Source: Lactobacillus sp. (GTDB lineage Bacteria; Bacillota; Bacilli; Lactobacillales; Lactobacillaceae). From it: a stretch of 64,000 bases of DNA. The stretch lies in contig JAKVKU010000009.1 in the NCBI GenBank assembly GCA_022484695.1, positions 62,001-126,000 of the forward strand. Direction: 5' to 3'. Of this stretch, positions 1-6,124 are shown one piece after another. The notes under the pieces were generated by a model. It saw nothing but the letters and a program-made list of their open reading frames with translations. It was not told the origin of the DNA and ran no database searches. The translations under genes were made by a program, and so were the position numbers. Each line of letters begins with the position of its first letter. Positions within the stretch are counted from its first letter, which is position 1.

Positions 1-281
1 CTGACACGGCAGAAATAAAGAACATTGCCGTCTTAAAAGCGCACCAACACCAAGGTATAGGATCGCGGCTGATTGAGCATGTGGTGGCAGAAATGACACC
101 AGAAACACGTTATTTATTGGTGGGAACCGGGGATGCGGATGTTCAGAATATATTATTTTATTTAAAAAATGGCTTTCGCTTTGACAGCATTCGGCCTCGT
201 TTCTTTGACCAATATTCAAAACCAATTATGGCCAATGGCGTACTGTTGCGGGATATGGTGGTGCTCAAACGCCAACTTTAA
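1..281 (+). CDS. GNAT-family N-acetyltransferase, C-terminal part (5' cut by window edge)
   Basis: The reading frame is open from base 3, so the gene starts before the window. The visible 92 residues contain the acetyl-CoA pyrophosphate loop of GNAT enzymes (QHQGIGSRLIEHV) and then the beta-strand and helix pattern of motif B, ending near LLRDMVVLKRQL. GNAT proteins transfer an acetyl group from acetyl-CoA to an amine; the substrate cannot be told from this fragment. The gene points toward the CPBP gene on the other strand, with a shared hairpin between them. Confidence 0.8.
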   Translation, partial: DTAEIKNIAVLKAHQHQGIGSRLIEHVVAEMTPETRYLLVGTGDADVQNILFYLKNGFRFDSIRPRFFDQYSKPIMANGVLLRDMVVLKRQL

Positions 282-314
282 TTCAGATGAAATTGGATAA
301 ATGAGCCGATAAAA

Positions 315-351
315 AGACAGGTCTGACATTGAAATCAAGTCAGGCCTGCCT
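315..351 (-). terminator. Intrinsic terminator after the CPBP gene
   Basis: Inverted repeat with 12 of 13 pairs (arms 315-327 and 339-351). Read on the minus strand it is followed by TTTTTATC, so it fits the end of the CPBP transcript. On the plus strand the U run is short, but it may also stop the GNAT transcript. Confidence 0.65.
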
Positions 352-378
352 TTAGAGAAATTGACTCATTTTTTAGCG

Positions 379-1140
379 TTACCTTTTTTTCTGATTTGAA
401 GTGATGCGATGTAATAACACGATGCCAACGGTGATATGGGTGACCACCAATAAGAGTAGGCTCAGGCGATCGATTAAAGAATTACCAATGGTGGAAATTG
501 GTATCGGCGACCAATAATAAGAAGATGCGTCAAGTAAGCCATGCCAAACAATGGTAAAACCAAGATTGTGTGTTGTAAAAAACAAGGCTGCGGCGCCAAA
601 GCCCATGGCTGTGGTGTAGCCTATTTGAATTAAAACTTGTTTAGGATCGGGATTGCTGTGCAGGTTAAACAAATGCAAGCAGCCAAAGATAATAGCCGTT
701 ATGATACTCGTCCACCAACAGGGGGAAAGTTTTTTGGGTGTTTTGGACCAGACCCAAAAGAGTAGTGGGCCTCGTACCAGGGGTTCTTCGAAAATCCCAA
801 CGGCTAAGCCAAATAATAGGGCAGATATTAAGCGCTGATCGCTATAGTCAGGCAAGGGACCGTTGTTCACCAGATTAACGCTAATCATTAAGACAACTGC
901 AATAACACCTGTCCAAAAGTGGCGGGGTTTTGAAAAAATAGGCAGATGAAACCAGCCTATGGTCAGACCGATCATAAAAATACCCGTAACAGCTTCAGAA
1001 ACTACATCCAAAAGTTGGCCGTTATGGATACCCAATTTTTGAAGCAACGCTGGCACGAATAGAAGTACGATAAGAGTTAGTACGTAAAAAAGACCGAGTT
1101 TAGCCCCAAACTTTTTGGGTACCGGTGTTGTGGCAAACAT
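379..1140 (-). CDS. CPBP family intramembrane glutamic endopeptidase
   Basis: A 253-residue multi-pass membrane protein. It carries the family signature in order: EEPLVRG (EExxxR) near residue 117, then CLHLFNL (the conserved His), then WHGLLDASS. These polar residues inside membrane helices form the active site in CPBP/Rce1-type proteases. In lactobacilli such proteins are linked to bacteriocin immunity or to processing of membrane proteins; no bacteriocin gene is seen beside this one, so its role is open. The start is set by AAAGGAG eight bases before the ATG. A hairpin lies in the 5' leader (about 1170-1200). Confidence 0.85.
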   Translation of the reverse strand: MFATTPVPKKFGAKLGLFYVLTLIVLLFVPALLQKLGIHNGQLLDVVSEAVTGIFMIGLTIGWFHLPIFSKPRHFWTGVIAVVLMISVNLVNNGPLPDYSDQRLISALLFGLAVGIFEEPLVRGPLLFWVWSKTPKKLSPCWWTSIITAIIFGCLHLFNLHSNPDPKQVLIQIGYTTAMGFGAAALFFTTHNLGFTIVWHGLLDASSYYWSPIPISTIGNSLIDRLSLLLLVVTHITVGIVLLHRITSNQKKR

Positions 1141-1302
1141 AGCGAGTGCTCCTTTCTTAATTTAAGATGACAACCACTGCTAAAAGTGGCAGTTGTGCGT
1201 TTTTTTAGAGTATTTATATTTTTATACTATAGCATGCTTTTATAAGGCAAAAAAAGTTAGACTTACCATAACAAACCAATTTTGTGACGAGGAGGTTCTT
1301 AA

Positions 1303-2385
1303 ATGTTACACAAACCACCTACTTTAAAACCCGGCGATCAAGTGGGCATTGTCAGTTTATCCCAAGGTACACTGGGGGAAGACTTTGCGGCCCACCAACG
1401 ACAACTGGGCGTTAAACGGCTAGAAGAACTTGGCTTGAAACCTGTATTTATGCCTAATGCCCTAAAAGGGATCGCTTATTTAGCCGCCCATCCTGAAGCT
1501 CGGGCGGCGGATTTAAAAACGGCTTTCTTGAATCCGGAAATTAAAGGTATTTTTTGTGCTATTGGCGGGGATGATACTTACCGGCTGTTGCCATATTTAA
1601 TGACTGATACTGATTTTATCCAGGCGGTCACGATGCAACCTAAGATTTTCAGTGGCTTTTCGGATACGACTATCAATCACCTGATGTTTTATCGTCTGGG
1701 CCTACGGAGTTTTTATGGTCCCAATTTTTTAAACGATTTGGCTGAATTAGATCACAAATTATTGCCCTTTACCCAACAAACGTTAAGACATTATTTTGAG
1801 AACCCAGCTGTCACTGACATCACAGCCAGTCCAGTTTGGTACGAAGAACGGACCGATTTTTCAGAACGAAGTCTAGGCACACCACGGGTTAGTCATCCCG
1901 AGACCCATGGCTTTGAAGTTCTGCGGGGCAGGGGGAAAATTAAAGGGGCACTGCTAGGAGGCTGTTTGGATAGTTTTTACGATATTTTGACTACCAATCG
2001 TTATCCTGATGAAGCAGCAATTGTTGAGAAGTATCAACTATTTCCTGACGCCAAAATTTGGCGGCGTAAAATTTTGTTTATCGAAACCAGTGAAGAACAG
2101 CCAAAACCGGCACTGTATCGCGCTATGTTACAAACATTAGCGCAACAAGGCGTATTAGCCGCTGTGGCAGGTATTATAGTGGGTAAGCCTCAAAATGAAC
2201 GCTACTACGAGGATTATAAGGCGGCGTTGTTGCAGGCAACCGCAGCTTATCAGACGCCAATCATTTACAATGTGAATTTTGGCCATGCCTATCCCCGCAT
2301 TGCGTTGCCTTATGGCGCTGAGGCCTTATTGGACTTAGACCAAGGCCGTATTCAAATTACTGAGCCTTACTTTGCCGAAAATTAA
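1303..2385 (+). CDS. S66 family LD-carboxypeptidase / MccF-like serine peptidase
   Basis: A 360-residue cytosolic protein of the LdcA/MccF fold. LdcA cuts the terminal D-Ala from muropeptide tetrapeptides in recycling, and MccF cleaves microcin C-type peptide nucleotides. Recognisable pieces are the N-terminal LKPGDQVGIVSLS, the nucleophile elbow IGGDDTYRLLPYL, SGFSDTT, the Glu region FIETSEE, and the His region NFGHAYPRIALPYG. At the position where MccF has its nucleophile Ser (GGNNS), this protein has Thr. The length fits the MccF branch. It is a single gene with a GAGGAGG ribosome site. The family is clear; the substrate is not. Confidence 0.87.
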   Translation: MLHKPPTLKPGDQVGIVSLSQGTLGEDFAAHQRQLGVKRLEELGLKPVFMPNALKGIAYLAAHPEARAADLKTAFLNPEIKGIFCAIGGDDTYRLLPYLMTDTDFIQAVTMQPKIFSGFSDTTINHLMFYRLGLRSFYGPNFLNDLAELDHKLLPFTQQTLRHYFENPAVTDITASPVWYEERTDFSERSLGTPRVSHPETHGFEVLRGRGKIKGALLGGCLDSFYDILTTNRYPDEAAIVEKYQLFPDAKIWRRKILFIETSEEQPKPALYRAMLQTLAQQGVLAAVAGIIVGKPQNERYYEDYKAALLQATAAYQTPIIYNVNFGHAYPRIALPYGAEALLDLDQGRIQITEPYFAEN

Positions 2386-2538
2386 TTTGCTATGAAACCC
2401 GTTCCACATTCTAGACTTAGCAGTAGTAAACATTATTAGTAATGGTAAACTGAGGATAAAGCACATTTCTCCGATAGAAGCCTTGCACAATGACCAAGGC
2501 AAGTATTTCCAATTTCAAGCTTAGAAAGGATGAGTATT

Positions 2539-3492
2539 TTGGCAACAATTCGCGATATCGCTAAAGCCAGTGGTTACTCCATCGCCACGGTGTCCCGGGC
2601 TATTAATCATAGTGGCTACGTGTCAGCTAAGGCTCAGCAGGCGATTGAGCGGGTAGTGGCCGAATTAGATTACGCCCCCAATGCCATCGCCCAGGATCTA
2701 AGTGCCGGGGTCACCCACACCATTGGCGTGGTCTTGCCCCACAGCAACCACCCTTATTTCACCCAATTACTAAACGGGATTATGAATGCGGCCTTTGATA
2801 GTGGTTATAAAATCACCATCTTACCCTCCGGTTGGCAACGATCGCTAGAATTAGAGTACCTGGAACAGCTGCGGCGTAAGGCCTTTGACGCCATGATTTT
2901 CACGTCCCACGGGATTCCCTTAAAGGAATTAGCCGCCTATCAGCGTTATGGGCGCATCGTGATTTGTGAAGACCCCAAAGATACTGATTTGCCCGCGGCA
3001 TATTCGGACCGGGAAGTGGCCTACCGGGCGGCCTTTAGCTGGCTCCAGCAAAAGCAAGTAACGCACATCGGCTTTTTGCTCAGTCGGGCCCAAGAACATA
3101 TTAGTGCCACCAGCTACGCCACGTTGCGGGCTTTTCGGGCTATTTATGGCCGCACCCCCGGCAAAGAATGGATCATCTCCGGCATCAATACCTATGAAGA
3201 TGGCTATCACGCCGCAGAGAAATTCCATCAACACCAGATTGAACCAGAATATATCTTCTCCAACGGTGACGATGTGGCCGTGGGGGTGCGCCAGTACTAT
3301 ATTCAACAACACTTACCTGTTCCTGGGTTGGTGGGTCAAGAGAATCAGTTGACCAGTAAATTACTCAATATTCCCACGATTGACCATCATTTCGTCCAAA
3401 TCGGGGCAGCGGCTTTTGAGTTAGCCACTCATCCAGAAGCCACCCCTGATCGGGAAAAATTTCAATCTGATTTTATTTTACGGGGGATCTAA
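2539..3492 (+). CDS. LacI family transcriptional regulator
   Basis: A 317-residue regulator. An N-terminal helix-turn-helix (ATIRDIAKASGYSIATVSRA) is followed by the hinge and a periplasmic-binding-protein-like effector domain beginning at HTIGVVLPHSNHPYFTQLL. The TTG at 2539 is chosen because AGAAAGGA ends eight bases before it and the protein then begins MATIRDIA, as LacI proteins do. The ATG at 2530 overlaps the ribosome site. No sugar operon lies directly next to it; the following gene is an orphan PTS EIIA-like domain, so control of a distant sugar locus is possible. The effector is unknown. Confidence 0.88.
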   Translation: MATIRDIAKASGYSIATVSRAINHSGYVSAKAQQAIERVVAELDYAPNAIAQDLSAGVTHTIGVVLPHSNHPYFTQLLNGIMNAAFDSGYKITILPSGWQRSLELEYLEQLRRKAFDAMIFTSHGIPLKELAAYQRYGRIVICEDPKDTDLPAAYSDREVAYRAAFSWLQQKQVTHIGFLLSRAQEHISATSYATLRAFRAIYGRTPGKEWIISGINTYEDGYHAAEKFHQHQIEPEYIFSNGDDVAVGVRQYYIQQHLPVPGLVGQENQLTSKLLNIPTIDHHFVQIGAAAFELATHPEATPDREKFQSDFILRGI

Positions 3493-3498
3493 CCCTTG

Positions 3499-3533
3499 AT
3501 AAGAAGCCATTTCTCGTGGGTTCTTATTTTTTT
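3499..3533 (+). terminator. Intrinsic terminator after the LacI gene
   Basis: Stem 3499-3509 with 3517-3527 (ATAAGAAgCCA against TGGgTTCTTAT, one G-G mismatch), then seven T. Confidence 0.75.
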
Positions 3534-3637
3534 GACCACAAAAGTGAAATTATCCCTTGACCTGAAACGGGTTTTACAAAGTAAGCTATGGTTGTGCTAG
3601 AGAAAAGCGTGTTATCAATAAAATGGAGGTCATTACA

Positions 3638-4015
3638 ATGATGCGGACAGAATTGAACATTCAACCAGAAACTACTTTAACCCTGGACAGTGGGGATGAA
3701 CTCAGTGCCATTTTGGATATGGCCCAAGCCATCGCGACCCAATTTCAAGCAGATGAACAAACTTTAAAGAGCAGTATTTTAGCCAGTGAAGTGCAAACCA
3801 CAACCATTCTGAAAGAACACATTGTGCTCACCCATGGCTCGGATCCCCAAATTCAAACGCCCCTAGTGGTCCAAGTTGATTTTACAGCACCTATTTTGTG
3901 GGGCAGCGTGGCCACTCAAGTGGACCAAGCCCAGGTCATCTTAGTCCCCAGCGATTATTCTGATAGGGAATACAATGCGCTGAAAGCCCAGTTAACACAA
4001 GCTTTAAACCAATAA
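3638..4015 (+). CDS. Orphan PTS EIIA (fructose/mannitol type)-like domain protein
   Basis: A 125-residue protein that reads like a stand-alone EIIA-Fru/Mtl domain. The segment ILASEVQTTTILKEHIVLTHG lines up with the family pattern (RE..sTgig.giAiPHg), keeping the His before Gly that is phosphorylated in true EIIA proteins, and it is followed by PILWGS and the strand QVILVP. The conserved RE is replaced by SE and the Pro before His by Thr, so the domain is divergent. No EIIB or EIIC is nearby, which suggests a regulatory or phospho-relay role. Start: GGAGG (3625-3629) eight bases before ATG 3638; the ATG at 3623 overlaps that site. Confidence 0.55.
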   Translation: MMRTELNIQPETTLTLDSGDELSAILDMAQAIATQFQADEQTLKSSILASEVQTTTILKEHIVLTHGSDPQIQTPLVVQVDFTAPILWGSVATQVDQAQVILVPSDYSDREYNALKAQLTQALNQ

Positions 4016-4032
4016 AAATTTCGAAATTTAGC

Positions 4033-4064
4033 AGCAGTCATCCCAAGGTGGCTGCTATTTTTTT
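4033..4064 (+). terminator. Intrinsic terminator after the EIIA-like gene
   Basis: Ten-pair stem AGCAGTCATC (4033-4042) with GGTGGCTGCT (4047-4056), loop CCAA, then A and seven T. Confidence 0.85.
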
Positions 4065-4083
4065 GCCAAAAAATCAATATTAG

Positions 4084-4115
4084 TTGTAATCCTATATTAT
4101 ACGTCGTATAATATA
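4084..4115 (+). promoter_or_regulatory. Promoter of the padR operon overlapped by a perfect palindrome (likely PadR operator)
   Basis: The -35 TTGTAA (4084-4089) and -10 TATAAT (4107-4112) are 17 bases apart. A perfect inverted repeat, TATATTATACG (4093-4103) and CGTATAATATA (4105-4115) around one central T, covers most of the spacer and all of the -10. A repressor bound there would block RNA polymerase. The first gene of the operon is a PadR regulator, so autoregulation is the simplest reading (inference). Confidence 0.75.
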
Positions 4116-4148
4116 AACGAAATCAAAATAAGGAATGGAGGACATCCC

Positions 4149-4475
4149 ATGAGCATGCCAATTAGTGCTGATTTACTTGATGGGGTGGTGTTAGCCGTTT
4201 TAAAGCATGATGATGCTTACGGTTATAATCTAACCCAGCAGATCCAAGATAAAATTCCCCTGTCGCCGTCCACCCTATATCCGGTTTTACGACGATTGAA
4301 AGCCCAAGATTGGCTGGAGACTTACGATAAACCCTATCAAGGCCGCAACCGCCGTTATTATCGCATCACCGAAGCTGGTCGCAATCATCTCACCGGATTG
4401 TTGGTGGAATGGACGGCCTACAAGAAACAAATTGATTATTTTCTAAATCCGACCCAACCCCAAAAGGAGGCGTAA
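4149..4475 (+). CDS. PadR family transcriptional regulator
   Basis: A 108-residue winged-helix protein. The PadR core is visible: LDGVVLAVLKHDDAYGYNL, then SPSTLYPVLRRLKAQDWLE (recognition helix and wing) and GRNRRYYRITEAGR. PadR proteins bind palindromic operators as dimers and are released by envelope-active or phenolic compounds. It heads a three-gene operon with a DUF1700 (HAAS) membrane protein and a DUF4097 protein, a combination tied to envelope sensing in Firmicutes. Start: GGAGG 4137-4141 is seven bases before ATG 4149. The palindrome in its own promoter suggests negative autoregulation. Confidence 0.9.
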   Translation: MSMPISADLLDGVVLAVLKHDDAYGYNLTQQIQDKIPLSPSTLYPVLRRLKAQDWLETYDKPYQGRNRRYYRITEAGRNHLTGLLVEWTAYKKQIDYFLNPTQPQKEA

Positions 4476-4479
4476 GCAG

Positions 4480-5118
4480 ATGAGCACAGAGACTTATTTT
4501 CAACAAGTTGAAAAATTATTAGCACCACTAAACCCGGACGAACGCTTTGAAGCCATTGAATACTTCAAAGATTATGCCCAGGATGCCAATCTGGATACGG
4601 GGGATGCGTTGGTCGCCCAATTGGGGACGCCCAAACAATTGTCCCGACAGATTTTGGCAGATTATTCTATCAAAGCCACCGAGACCCAACAAGTTCAAGG
4701 TACTAAAAGCAATAATCGGGCCACAGTCCGGCAAATTTGGTTGGTCATTCTAGCTATTTTGTCTTTACCCATGGCCATCCCCTTGGCAATTACTGTCTTT
4801 GTTTTAATTGGGGCCGCAATCATCGTTTTGATCAGTATTTTGGGCAGTATTTGGATTACCATTGCCGCCGTCACCATCTCCGGATTCTTCGTAGGCGGCG
4901 TGTCGTTATACGCCGCAGTGGGGTTGGTTTTAACCAACTTTATGACGGCCGTGACCTATTTAGGTATGGGCATTGCCGGTTTAGGGCTAGGTTTGATATT
5001 GATTCCTGTCTTAAAATGGTTCACCCAAGCCAGTTTCCGTAGCTTCGCGAAATTCTTCCGGTGGGTCTATCAACGCCTGTCTCGCCGGCGTCAAACAGTG
5101 GAGGTAACGAATAAATGA
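4480..5118 (+). CDS. HAAS/DUF1700 domain membrane protein
   Basis: A 212-residue protein. The N-terminal 65 residues form the helical HAAS domain (YFQQVEKLLAPLNPDERFEA through LGTPKQLSRQILADY). Three to four long hydrophobic segments follow from about residue 87 to 180, then a basic tail (KFFRWVYQRLSRRRQ). HAAS domains are found with PadR regulators and DUF4097 proteins and are thought to pass signals at the membrane; no enzyme activity is known. The gene begins four bases after padR ends and overlaps the next gene by ATGA, so the three are translated together. Confidence 0.85.
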   Translation: MSTETYFQQVEKLLAPLNPDERFEAIEYFKDYAQDANLDTGDALVAQLGTPKQLSRQILADYSIKATETQQVQGTKSNNRATVRQIWLVILAILSLPMAIPLAITVFVLIGAAIIVLISILGSIWITIAAVTISGFFVGGVSLYAAVGLVLTNFMTAVTYLGMGIAGLGLGLILIPVLKWFTQASFRSFAKFFRWVYQRLSRRRQTVEVTNK

Positions 5119-5987
5119 AAAATTTAATTAAAGTTGGGGCGATGTTGTTCGGTGCTGGCTTGATTATTTTCGTGATAGGTTTCTTAGGCCATGGCTTTCA
5201 ACCCATCAATATCGTCAATGGCCGACCTCAAATCACGCAGGTTGAAAAACGCAGCTTGCAGCCGGCTAAATTCAATAAGATGGATGTGAATGTGCGCTAT
5301 CAAGATGTGGTGGTGAAACAAGGTAGCGACTATGAGGTAAATATCACCACCGTTGGGGCAGACGCCATCACCAGCAAAGTGGTGGATGGGGTCTTGCAGA
5401 TTCGTCAGAATGCTAACAACACACCCTTTACCTTTGGGATTGGTTCTTTACCCGCAGATAGGCTAGAAATTACGGTGCCAAGAACGGCTAAACTCAGTGA
5501 TGTGACGATTCATACTGGCAGTGGCAATTTAAATTACAGTTCTGGTCCCGTTGAGAATATGCAGTTAAGTCTGCAAAGTGGCGATTTGAAAGTAGCCCAG
5601 ACCCAAGTGACCAAAATGGCCACATTAACCACTGGGTCCGGCAATATTCGCCTGGTGAACAGCGAGTTGAATAATGCTAAGCTGCAAACTCAAAGCGGGG
5701 ATATTCATGGTGAAGGGGGTCAACTAGCCCAAGGCACGTTGAATGCATCAAGTGGTAATTTGACCCTTCAAGCCATGCGATTTAAAGGCACCACTACTTT
5801 GAATACCAATAGTGGGAACAATCGGATCGAGAATGCCCCGAAGGATGCCGGCTACCGGCTCACCACAGACAGTGGCGACAATAAGTTATTCAATCGCAAA
5901 CGCACGGATAAACAAGTCATTGTGAACTGGGATGCTGAAACCCGCCTAGATTTGCGGGCGGCTAGTGGTAATAACAGCGTGGAATAA
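5115..5987 (+). CDS. DUF4097 beta-strand repeat protein, membrane anchored (LiaG/LiaX-like)
   Basis: A 290-residue protein with one N-terminal membrane segment (about residues 6-26) and an extracytoplasmic domain built from repeated short beta strands marked by SGS/SGN/SGD motifs (HTGSGNLNYSS, LQSGDLKV, TTGSGNIRLVNS, TQSGDIHGEGG and more), typical of DUF4097. Related domains occur in envelope-stress proteins such as LiaX of enterococci. It is the last gene of the padR operon and starts inside the stop of the previous gene. A role in sensing or coating the cell surface is inference from family and context. Confidence 0.85.
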   Translation: MKNLIKVGAMLFGAGLIIFVIGFLGHGFQPINIVNGRPQITQVEKRSLQPAKFNKMDVNVRYQDVVVKQGSDYEVNITTVGADAITSKVVDGVLQIRQNANNTPFTFGIGSLPADRLEITVPRTAKLSDVTIHTGSGNLNYSSGPVENMQLSLQSGDLKVAQTQVTKMATLTTGSGNIRLVNSELNNAKLQTQSGDIHGEGGQLAQGTLNASSGNLTLQAMRFKGTTTLNTNSGNNRIENAPKDAGYRLTTDSGDNKLFNRKRTDKQVIVNWDAETRLDLRAASGNNSVE

Positions 5988-5995
5988 CGAAATCG

Positions 5996-6027
5996 AGCGT
6001 TCTGGAGCAGCCTCCAGGACGTTTTTT
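5996..6027 (+). terminator. Intrinsic terminator of the padR-HAAS operon
   Basis: CGTTCTGGAG (5998-6007) pairs with CTCCAGGACG (6012-6021) with one G-T pair; six T follow. Confidence 0.85.
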
Positions 6028-6043
6028 ATTTTGGGCTGTACAT

Positions 6044-6107
6044 TTTAAGCATTAACTTGGATAATGGCAGATATAACTAGTGCTTAATAATTTAAATTAG
6101 TGCTTAA
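6044..6107 (+). promoter_or_regulatory. Repeated TAGTGCTTAA motif in the levR leader (candidate LevR site)
   Basis: TAGTGCTTAA occurs at 6078-6087 and again at 6098-6107, exactly 20 bases apart (two helical turns). A reversed relative, TTAAGCATT, lies at about 6044-6052. The same AGTGCTTAA recurs as an inverted repeat just upstream of the sigma-54 promoter of the PTS operon (8700-8723). A shared binding site for the LevR-type activator is inferred; the 3' copy abuts the levR ribosome site. Confidence 0.5.
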
Positions 6108-6124
6108 AGGAGTGGCCAAATCTA

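Noticed and set aside
2929-3312. Long antisense frame (127 codons) within the LacI gene
   Set aside because: It is a shadow of the LacI coding frame; the sense frame has clear domains and a ribosome site.
6078-6107. Repeated TAGTGCTTAA considered as a CRISPR or microsatellite
   Set aside because: Only a few copies with operator-like spacing; no spacers or cas genes in the window.
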